NCBI GenBank assembly: GCA_022494885.1
Contig: JAGVSM010002961.1
Span: forward strand, 62,001-126,000
From: Micrasema longulum
Lineage: Eukaryota; Arthropoda; Insecta; Trichoptera; Brachycentridae
Length of the DNA stretch: 64,000 nucleotides
Direction of reading: 5' to 3'
Shown here one piece after another: positions 57,101 through 64,000 of this stretch. The first letter of the stretch is position 1. Each line of letters begins with the position of its first letter. The position numbers and the translations under genes were made by a program. The notes below the pieces were generated by a model that was given only the letters and a program-made list of their open reading frames with translations, made no database searches and was not told the origin of the DNA.

Positions 57101-60100
57101 ACCTTACTGGTAGGATGCACATTTTTTGTTATATGCGGATTTACTCTTAACGGGCTGTGTTGCCAATGTACTGAATCATAAACATCGGTGGAAAAAAAAA
57201 ACCCACGATATCAGATTTTAGGTGACCATTTAAACTGTTATTTTCTAAAACTGTTATCATACAAACAGTAAACACTCATTAATATTTTAGTTTATGGTTT
57301 TCTCCATACATTTATAACGAGCTTACTTCTCAGCCATAGAATTAAGAATAGTCCAGAAGGAGCGTAGAACCATACTTGAATACATCGGACTGTGTCCAAT
57401 AATCCCTCCACTATGGCCTACTTTCGCCGCGCGCATTCGTGATGTCACCGCGTAATGTTGCTTGATGGGAAAAAAAAAATCATAACACAAATGTAAGGTA
57501 AAAAAAGGCAATCTGTTAATTTCTCTAAAATTTTATTGTGCATGCGGAAACATTGATTAACACAACAGAGTAGATAAGTAAAGGGTCATTTAATAAGAGT
57601 AATTGAATTGATGAACTTTGAACTTAAAATAAAAAAACAAATTTTATTTTACATAAAACGGATATTTTTATATCATGTTAAATAATATTTTATGTTTTAA
57701 AGATAATGTTGTTCAAATGTCCCCCATGGCGTTGTTTAATCCGAGGTCTAATTTTTATTAGTTCTTGCATTAGATGAGCAAAGTAGGGTAAAAAAATTTA
57801 CTACCCTGGCAGCACTAACGAAATTTCCATTTTGTTTCTTTGACAATCTGACAGATGGAAAAATAATTCCATTTTTAAGTAATGCATTTGTTACTTAAAC
57901 ATTTGTTTGCTAATTACACATGAAATGTGATACCATCCTGTTTCTTCAAGATCCTAGCAGTATTCCTACACTTGAAAAGGACACAACACGGCATAGTTGA
58001 ATTCAAATCAGGAGTTGCGTACTGAGCAACGTCTACAAAGAAACTAATAGGTCAAAACGTAATCCTACTCATTTATGAGTAGTTCAGTCGCCTTCTGTTT
58101 GATGTGCGTATGCAGTTTTTGGACTATTCTTAATTCTATGTTCTCAGCCATACCGAATAAAAATATTGTCAACAGTGCGAAAAATCTTCAATTGTTTAAG
58201 AACATTATTTTCAAAAACCCAAGTAGTAAAATCCAAACCAGTGACTAACCTAAACTAAAATTGTCTATTATTGGGGTTCTTGTTATTAAATCAGGTTGTG
58301 GTCCCGTGGCTAATGTTGTGGACTCACGGATCAGAGGTCCGAGGTTCGAACCCCACTCTACCTCAACTCGATTTCCATTTTCTAATAGTGAGTTATTTAC
58401 AACTTGTTGAAAATGGTCACTAAAATTGAAATATTTGGGTAAATTATAAGAATGCTTATATTCTTTTTTTTTAAATATATTAACCGAGGCGTTTTTATTG
58501 ATATTTTTATTAAAATCATTGACTATGAAATTTTATTTAGTTTAGAAAAAAAAAACGAAAAATATAAATGTTATTAAATTTAAATAGGTAAGTACAAACT
58601 AATCAAATGTCAATCCACTTTAATTTTACCGTGCCATTTAGCTTAAGATGATATGTGTGAAATAGGCTATTCTCCGTCGTATGTCACGCGGCTGGTTAGT
58701 TTATTTGGAAATTCTTGTAATAATGAACAGAATTTAGTTATTTCCTCATTACCTCTAAACGAATTTGGAAATGTCTGCTTAGTGACCTGAATGATAAATC
58801 TATTTACGTATACTGGGAAACCACAATTTTTTTTTAAAGATATACATTTGAGCAACGGAGACATACCTGTTGAGTCTGGGAGTTCTTCATCTTCAGCATT
58901 CTCTAGAAGTTCTCTCGAATTTGAAGTTGTAGTTGTTATTCCTGCTCCTAAATGACTATCGCGCCCTAAACTCAAACCTAGAAAAAATAATTTTAATATT
59001 AATAAAAATAAAATTATTACATATTAAAATTTTTAATGGTTTTTTTTCATATACATACCTGACGGATCTACTGTTCCACCGAGTATACGACCAATTCGCC
59101 CTAGTGATGTTAAACTTTGTAGACTCATCGTATCATGTTCTATTATTCTGAAATAACAAAACATTTCAAATCAAAATTAGAATAGAATTTTACATTTTTA
59201 AACACTAAATTTTAATTATGAAAACGATAACAGTATTGAAATTAAAACGATAACAAAACGAAACAGTGCGAATAAGTGTGAACACGGGCAGATATTAACA
59301 AGTGACGACAAAGATGGAGAACATTTTATGAAGGATATGGAAGTCTAGGCATTTATAGGGCTTGTGATCTGACATCTGTGATTTGGGAGCCACATGAACT
59401 GAAGTACTCTCTTATGATAGAGAAAATCCAAGTTTCTGAGATATCTCTACATAAGAGAGTGCGAGTATTATCCTTGGCTCTACCCGACCGAGTTTCTCCA
59501 GGGTATGCTTGGCTACAACAGTTTAGAGACTAGAAGGAATGTGTATTTGACTACAAATTTTTATCGATTGTTGCACGGTATGATTGATGATTCTGAGATT
59601 ATGATGAGCATTGGTTTGTATGCTCTTGATAATTACCTAAGACAGCGACAGCATAGATTGTTTCATATTCCAATATACAGGACCAACCTGCCTATGGTTA
59701 TGCCTGTTGGAAGGGCTAGCGCTATACTGAACAACATCACTCTGGATATTGATCTGTTCCATGTATCCAAAGGGGTTTTCCGGAGCAGGATTCTTCTACT
59801 ACTTTTACATGAGTCTCATTCATGTATTTTTTATAATATGTACATATTGAATATATGTTTGTAATGTATATGTTATATTTAAATAAATGAATTGAAATTG
59901 AAAATATAATTGGCTGGTTTTGGGGCCATTTTACACACTGTGTAAGATTCACCATTTTGTTTATGTTTGAACATCAATATTTGTTCAAAATAATGTCGCT
60001 AGGTTCTGTCCTATTAACAAACAAGAGTATTTAGGCATCAGACACAGATTATATGGGTCAGAAAGTTACCACTCTAAAAAAAATATTTAGTTATTATATT

Positions 60101-61861
60101 TTTCCATCTGTTTTACTATCTTTCCGAGAGTAGGCTTTGAAGTCGATCGGTAGATACATACAGACGATCATTAAGCGTACCGTCTAGGTGATTTCCAAAA
60201 GTCATGCAAAATTCATGTTCAAGCGAGCATTTTTGCTTGAATTGGGATTTATTTGAGTTTATAATCGCTATGAAGTGAGCATTTTTTACTACAGAAGCTA
60301 TTACTATTTAACTATTTTAAATGTTAATGACGTAAGGAATGTGGAATGTTTGCAGTCATTCCGTTGGCTTGTTTCGATCATATGATGTGGATATGACAAG
60401 TAGGTAGAACATACTGAGGTAAGATACAGATAGTACGGAAGTTAAGTATACCGTCTCGATATAAACAGATGTTCATAATCGAGGCACAGGTTATGTTTCA
60501 GAGTCTTAAACCCACAAATAAAATTTTTAAAAACTATCGTACCTGTAAAAATAAAGATTGAGGCAAAAGACAATAATAAAATATTATTTGACTATGTTAA
60601 CGTTTTGCCAACTAACAAACAGTGTCAGTATAAGATAATGACAGATCATTTCCCTGATTGCAGTTTTAAATCCAAAGTAACCCACCAGATCGTGACCCGA
60701 CAAGTATCGTCACAGCAGCTGACGGTGCCACGACAGAAGGACTACTATGGAGATAAAACAACGGGGAGTGTAGTACTAAAACTGTTTACTTTAATACCTG
60801 TTGAAAATCGTGAGGAAAAAAACCTGAACACATTTAAATAAACAGTCAAAAACTTATTTAAAAAAGAAATTGAAACTTAAGTGTGCACATAAATATATTA
60901 TATTTTTAATTTATTATTAAACTATGTAATTACCTTTTATGAATTAAAAAAAATAAAATGTAATGTAACCCGCAGACAAGCTTATATTAGATAGGATAGC
61001 TAAATTTTCACATTCCTTTGCACAATATTGTGACTTGTGCCGAATCGCAAAGCCCAAACTTCATTTTAGAAAAAACAAGGAAACAAACATTCACACTCCA
61101 GGTGTGTGAATTGTTTCCATACTACATTTGAATATACATAAGTGTCTAAAATATATTTGTATAAAGTTAAATTGAGATTGAACATTGCAAATTATTTACG
61201 AAATAAATAGTCGAGTGCAACTAAAAACATGGACTGCCTGGAAAAATTATGGATGCACGCACAGAAAGCTTAATCAAATGAAATTTAGATGCAGGATTTT
61301 AATATTAATTTAGAAAGGTACCTAAAAGGATGTGCTGTTTTGGAAGTAGCCGGAAAAACTCCTTCCGCTGAACTGTTTTGAGAGTCAGGAGTTGAATTGA
61401 CCGATGGTCCACAGTCGTCATCCTCCGTCTGCATAAATTGTCGAAGTTCGCGAAACTTTCGCCTTCCTTGACCCACCTACAGTAAAATATAGCAAATAAT
61501 TGAGCGATATTATACATAAATCTGGACTTTTACACCTATATATTATAAGATAAAAAAAACAACAAACATTTTTTTCTGGAGTTAGGTCTACGGCATCTTT
61601 CACTTCTTTTACTAAGTCTTGTGTAGTTTTTGTTGCTGGAAAATCTAATTCACTATTTTTAGGATTTTCTGTTGGCTGGGCGACTACATCTTTTTCTTGT
61701 GTGTGATGAGTGCCTGCTTTTCTGAAATAACAACCCAAGAAATAAATTTCTGTTTGTAAATTATGTTTGGTTTAATTTTCACTTTTGACATACGTGTTGA
61801 ATTTGGATGGCGTTATTTCCTCAGCATCGAAAAACTCATCAGAATCACTACTATGGGGCAT
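42154..61861 (-). CDS. WDR44: WDR44 (rabphilin-11/Rab11-binding WD-repeat protein), 17 coding exons
   Basis: Rab11 effector acting on endosome/ER tubules. Exons: 61861-61794, 61721-61568, 61476-61322, 59147-59059, 58977-58867, 56498-56212, 54448-54319, 52570-52361, 51040-50860, 47992-47826, 46813-46690, 44973-44842, 44002-43801, 43714-43583, 43504-43106, 43018-42428, 42297-42154. Phases agree at every junction, and 3276 nt give 1091 aa (human 913). An FFAT motif EFFDAEE lies at residues 9-15. Exon 6 has a proline/lysine motif IAPPRKKKK. Exons 10-11 carry LTDMEILEQVTVLNLDTGER and INPLSLHIMRLTSEYVS, matching the human segment before the basic region. The WD-repeat domain (about 671-1091) is nearly identical to human, e.g. 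HISRKECLCCFQHIDFVTAI and VTSNDSRIRLYDLRDLSLS. The C terminus is VLVSADFNGCIKVFVNK plus a short tail. Confidence 0.96.
43106..43504 (-). other. WDR44: WDR44 exon 15: central WD repeats
   Basis: The exon starts DMRTKYNADQK and has a Ser/Gln-rich linker (SSPTPSQESLVSHQS) with an insect-specific middle. It then encodes two WD repeats, reading SGHTSDLLDVSWSKNYFVLS and HPRDDRYFLSGSLDGKLRLW. Conserved DH/WD positions are present, and sequence identity to human WDR44 is very high in the repeats. Phase 0 at both ends. Confidence 0.95.
44241..44559. mobile_element. MITE family A, copy 3 (WDR44 intron 12)
   Basis: The left end is GAGGAAGTTCAGTGCTACGG, and the right end CATTGAACTTCCTC is its inverse. 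GGCAATTGGCAACAGATTTC and GGCTTAGTTTGATGGTCC are shared with copy 1. Directly after the right end, TATGAGGAAGTTCATAGTTATG repeats terminal sequence, suggesting a small local duplication. Confidence 0.7.
45757..45924 (+). repeat. tRNA-derived SINE family 4, inserted in the mariner
   Basis: It starts GGCGGCCTCCATGGTGTAGG, contains TCCGGGTTCGATTCCCGG (B box GGTTCGATTCC), then a non-tRNA body with TTCACCACTGTAATTGGGC, and ends in about 12 A residues. It interrupts the mariner frame exactly between codons for FWLN and the downstream NKQNCRIW block. The tRNA-like fold is incomplete, so this is not a tRNA gene. Confidence 0.7.
45985..46141 (+). repeat. SINE 3'-tail insertion ending in (TTA)n
   Basis: This is a second interruption of the mariner frame. 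It contains GCGCCCTTGAGGTAATTTTT, ACAAAAATGGCGCTATATAA, ATCAGCCAAATA and a TTATTATTATTAT microsatellite end. A diverged piece of the same tail (ACAAAAATGGCGCTATATAA, ATCAGCCAAATATTATA) is at 23262-23303. Confidence 0.6.
47020..47530 (+). mobile_element. Penelope-like element fragment with about 50-bp inverted ends (WDR44 intron 10)
   Basis: The plus-strand open frame at 47056-47286 contains GRPKNHQTRLVKEAIEIYKH, then PDNINRDDGMRLKTSWYPV, the C-terminal block of Penelope-like proteins. The module CACAATAAGTTTTTCTGGGT, TATTATGCCGTGTGTTGTTC and GTACTCTCTA at 47027-47078 reappears inverted at 47470-47521. Next to the right copy, GATCCGAAACGTCGGTAGAG resembles the codons found at Penelope-like ends. 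It is a different lineage from the centrobin copies. Confidence 0.65.
48408..49400. mobile_element. About 1-kb TIR element (MITE family A-like interior), WDR44 intron 9
   Basis: TGGTCTAGAAGACGAACATG then CTAA at the left end pairs with the reverse complement of the right end, TGGTCTAGAAGACGAATGTGCTAA, with two mismatches in 24. Inside, 48430-48460 (AAGGAACTTCAGCCCCATGG) and 49085-49206 (TGCTGATAATACGATACATA, AAATGGTCTATTAAC, CACTAAATTTCC) resemble the two ends of family A. A family A copy may therefore be nested. No coding capacity. Confidence 0.65.
49399..49560 (+). repeat. Possible hAT terminal fragment
   Basis: CAGTGTTTTTAAACCTTTTT, followed by a GTGACCCCC tract, has the CAGTG...AACC-TTTTT form of hAT terminal repeats. 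It starts right at the end of the 48408-49400 element. No matching opposite end was found. Confidence 0.4.
52634..53732 (+). mobile_element. Mariner-like transposon, dead, with TA target site (WDR44 intron 7)
   Basis: The terminal repeats are CAGGATGTCCCAAGAGAAAG on the left, and on the right the reverse complement reads TTAGGTGTCCCAAAAGAAAG. TA flanks lie at 52632-52633 and 53733-53734. Transposase remnants include a CFQQDGAKSHTS block (about 53315-53350), WPPRSPDLTPMDFFLLG (from about 53409) and a C terminus with LKENIYHEMAAI. The catalytic N-terminal half is scrambled or replaced, and an insertion lies at about 53060-53230. The left end is only about 63 bp from the acceptor of WDR44 exon 8. 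Confidence 0.75.
54490..54660 (+). repeat. Interspersed repeat R, fragment (WDR44 intron 6)
   Basis: TGAGTATGTCCAAATGTTTG, TAGACAAGGTTGGATTT and, at the other end, GTAGATGTTCAAACATAGGC match R. The middle differs. Confidence 0.45.
57821..58142 (+). repeat. Two-copy interspersed repeat S, copy 2 (WDR44 intron 5)
   Basis: It is co-linear with 36061-36383 over about 320 bp in the same orientation. It shares TGACAGATGGAAAAATAAT, TAATTACACATGAAATGTGA, AGGACACAACACGGCATAGT and CTTCTGTTTGATGTGCGTA. Differences are scattered substitutions and small indels, so both are copies of an older element. Confidence 0.7.
58290..58480 (+). repeat. tRNA-derived SINE family 1, copy (WDR44 intron 5)
   Basis: GTTGTGGTCCCGTGGCTAAT, GTTGTGGACTCACGGATCAG, AGGTCCGAGGTTCGAACCCC (B box intact), CACTCTACCTCAACTCG and TTCTAATAGTGAGTTATTTA follow the family order closely. 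An ATTTGGGTAAATTATAAGAA tail follows. With the copy at 14732 it is the least diverged of the family. Confidence 0.75.
59316..59990 (-). repeat. Interspersed repeat R copy split by a LINE
   Basis: The outer pieces are 59316-59379 (GGATATGGAAGTCTAGGCAT, GGGCTTGTGATCTGACA) and 59908-59990 (GGCTGGTTTTGGGGCCATTT, TACACACTGTGTAAGATTCA, TTTGTTTATGTTTGAACATC). They are consecutive parts of R in reverse orientation. The middle is the LINE listed at 59380-59905. R was therefore here first. Confidence 0.6.
59380..59905 (+). mobile_element. 5'-truncated LINE insertion
   Basis: In shifting plus-strand frames it reads WEPHELKYSLMIEKIQ, then after a frame change GMLGYNSLETRRNVYLTTNF, YRLLHGMIDDSEI, QHRLFHIPIYRTNLPMVMPV and DLFHVSKGVF. 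This is the C terminus of a LINE reverse transcriptase (LGY-SLE-RR, LLHG-ID). It ends in an A-rich AAATAAATGAATTGAAATTG tail. Its edges fall inside repeat R, giving the insertion limits. It lies in WDR44 intron 3. Confidence 0.7.
60560..60890 (+). mobile_element. Possible LINE C-terminal fragment (WDR44 intron 3)
   Basis: The plus-strand frame at 60605-60841 ends QQLTVPRQKDYYGDKTTGSV, then LKLFTLIPVENREEKNLNTF, with VKNLFKKEIET after a stop. The pattern LxVPR...G-----......SLxxFK..VK..L resembles LINE C-terminal ends. It lacks independent support. Confidence 0.4.
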
Positions 61862-62450
61862 TGTGTTATTGTTAACAAGATTTTAATCGAGAAATAAAAA
61901 TGTAAAGAATTAAATGGTTTGTCAAAAATTGCAAATGTCAAAGATGATCCGTAGGCGGAGCGCTGTCATGTCAAAATTGTCAAATACAGGATTTTTCTTC
62001 TTCTTTTTTATAGAAAGCGAACTATAAAATTGACGTAGACCTAGCGATAAAAAAGTTGGTATTTATCTATGAAAATATTTACACCGTCAATTTTCTACTT
62101 TCTACCACAGACTACAGATATCTTCTTTCTACTCTCTTGTATTTTATCTCTGTAGTCTGTGATTTTATCCTACATGTTTATAATTTGTGTGTTTGTGTTT
62201 TGATATTTTTTACAGTTTAATTTTACGTTATTTTATGCGAAAATGTGATTTATCCATAGAATTTAGATTTCTTAATGCTATGGATGTTTTTAAGATAGTC
62301 ACAATTTCACAATAGTCTGTGCGATCTGTGGATATTCAAATTATTTATTTTACCAAACGACATTATTACATATATTTGTCATGTTTTAATTTTAGAGTTA
62401 TTTATTTAAACAAATCGCACCCTTAGTAATAAAAGGGCATAATACGAAAA
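61862..62450. promoter_or_regulatory. WDR44: Upstream region of WDR44
   Basis: This is the sequence immediately upstream of the WDR44 start codon, so the promoter and 5' UTR should fall here. A hairpin-forming pair, CACAGACTACAGAT near 62107 and ATCTCTGTAGTCTGTG near 62146-62161, lies about 250 bp upstream. No promoter element can be named with confidence. Confidence 0.35.
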
Positions 62451-63228
62451 AGTAGTTTTTTTGGGAAATTGCGTTTAAAGATTCTGGAAACCTGCATTCC
62501 AGCTTATTTTTCGAATAAAATGCTTATTATTTAAGTTATAAATGAAAAATTACGCGGATTTGTTCTTTGATAACTACTCCATAAATAGCCCTAAAAAAAT
62601 ATTTGATTATAAATAAATAGTAATAGTATAAAGTAATTGAAAAAAACACTTTCAAATTAGGCCCATATAGTACGAAATCACATAACACCTATAACTGTTT
62701 ACTTTTTAATCACAGTTGGTACTCTATATCACAAAACCAAACCGCAAGTGTGAACTTATTGTTTCCATTTTATAAATTAAATATCAATTAAGTTAAAGTA
62801 ATACTTTAATAAAATCAGTATCAAAAGTAAAAGCCATTACAATTACCTAAATGTTGACTAAGGTAATTGCTCTTTTCTTTACTCCTTAGGTAATTTTAAT
62901 ATTATAAAGTAAGATAAGCATTATCAATTAGATATTATAAACTCTTATAACTATGAACTTTACAATTTTTATATTGACCTCCACTTACTATTTTTTATCT
63001 CTATATCACAATATCTCCATTTTAAACTTAAAAAATTACCCATAACATAAACAAAATATCCGTTCTGAAAAATAAACAATCAGCCTCAAAAAACTTAATA
63101 GTAAGTACTTTTCTACATAATCAGTCTAAAAAAATAATCTTTAAACCCCGAAGGTTAATCCACATAACGATATTTATAAACATTTATGTTTAATAATCTA
63201 ATAAAATGAAGACAATATGTTTTTATAA
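62451..63228. other. Intergenic, nothing recognised
   Basis: Very AT-rich DNA between the WDR44 upstream region and the pseudogene at the right edge. I see no open frame, repeat or structure that can be supported. Confidence 0.4.
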
Positions 63229-63893
63229 TAAGCATAGTATGGATCTATCAATTGCTTGTTAATAAGATCCTTGAGGTAATTCTTTTTAGCAGCACTAAGT
63301 TAAGATGCCTCTAAGTATGCCTTTTCCATGGTTATTTCCTCAATATCTGGCATCCTTTTTCTCGTGTTACGTACATCAACTTTTTTAAAAATATCCTTGT
63401 ATGAACCCTTATAATATAAAGAAAAGGGGTCGTCTTTGGTAAACTCCATACTACATTTTTTTTCTGTTCATCAGTATTAAAATTAAAGCCCCAACTTTCT
63501 TGCAATTGCCGAAGATTGTAAAAAAAACTATGTGTTAAACTGTAAACTATAAATGGCGTACTGGTCTTTCTTGATCTTGATTGCTGCTATGTACTGAATT
63601 GGGGAGTATATTGGTCCAGTTTTCAGATCTCTAGCTATCCATTTTTGTATCAAACTGTGTACATTATCAGCCTCATTTTGTGTGTGGCCCTTGAGATATT
63701 TGTGAGTTATTGATGTCAAATTTTTTATATTGGCAACAGCATATAAGTATAAACAAGTCAGATATTTATTTTTGTTTTGACCACAACAGTTATCAGAAAT
63801 AAATGTTATATTTACTTCTCTGTTACCAGCTTTTTCAGACACCATCTGTAAATAATGGAAAACACAGCTCCCTATCTCCGTAGTTCCTCTTTT
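63229..63893 (-). pseudogene. Broken transposase-like gene (insect family with SDNC-GQNKN motif)
   Basis: Minus-strand codons from 63885 give RGTTEIGSCVFHYLQMVSEK, then ITFISDNCCGQNKNKYL, YLKGHTQNEADNVHSLIQKW and a stop at 63528. After at least two frame changes the family continues with LRQLQESWGFNFNT, then DDPFSLYYKGSYKDIF, RKRMPDIEEITMEKAYLEAS and another stop, and KKNYLKDLINKQ. SDNC-GQNKN plus GHTQNE-D-VHS is the core of a large insect gene family of transposase-like (RNase H-fold) proteins; I believe this is the DUF7869 group but cannot verify. Upstream frames are broken at about 63893. It is a dead copy or transposon remnant. Confidence 0.65.
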
Positions 63894-64000
63894 ATTTATT
63901 CATTAAGGAAATCATACAGTCTTTTTATAAATACAAGGTACAAAAGAACAATAAAAAAAGTGAGACCAATTACAGATTTCACATTAATTTATTATGAATG

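Noticed and set aside
60120..60500. Possible transposon end near GATCGGTAGATACATACAGACG
   Set aside because: No inverted partner, target duplication or second copy found by eye.
1..64000. CRISPR arrays, operons, prophage or integron structures
   Set aside because: None present; the sequence is spliced, repeat-rich insect nuclear DNA.

Overview
This is a 64 kb piece of AT-rich eukaryotic nuclear DNA. It almost certainly comes from an insect: the three spliced genes look like insect orthologues, and the introns are packed with insect-type SINEs, LINEs, Penelope-like elements, mariners and TIR elements. I cannot name the order or species from sequence alone.

Three multi-exon genes fill most of the window. 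(1) FMR1, the fragile X RNA-binding protein, lies on the minus strand at 18719-1618, with 11 coding exons that join in frame into 489 codons. (2) A centrobin (CNTROB) orthologue lies on the plus strand at 19973-30700, with 9 coding exons and 1000 codons. (3) WDR44 (Rab11-binding WD-repeat protein) lies on the minus strand at 61861-42154, with 17 coding exons and 1091 codons. All exon ends were set by GT/AG sites. The reading-frame phase was followed across every junction, and all three sums are whole codons. FMR1 and centrobin are head to head with 1253 bp between their start codons. Centrobin and WDR44 are tail to tail across about 11.5 kb of repeat-rich DNA (30701-42153).

The rest is mobile DNA. 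1-547 is the 3' end of a hAT transposon. FMR1 introns hold mariner-like pieces and MITEs, LINE 3' ends, and several tRNA-derived SINE families, some as inverted pairs inside one intron. Centrobin introns hold two related TAA-target TIR elements and at least four copies of the 3' end of one Penelope-like element. One of those copies has a perfect 11-bp target duplication and starts 24 bp after a splice donor. The centrobin-WDR44 interval holds LINE fragments, a Harbinger-like MITE and SINEs. WDR44 introns hold two decayed mariners (one split by SINE-type insertions), a second Penelope-like fragment, MITEs and LINE ends. The right edge (63229-63893) is a broken transposase-like gene.

I found no prokaryotic-style system, CRISPR array, operon or canonical tRNA gene. 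The most notable points are the exact FFAT motif at the WDR44 N terminus, the divergent but recognisable insect centrobin, the Penelope footprint cluster in one gene, and an interspersed repeat (called R here) that is hit repeatedly by, and inserted into, other elements.
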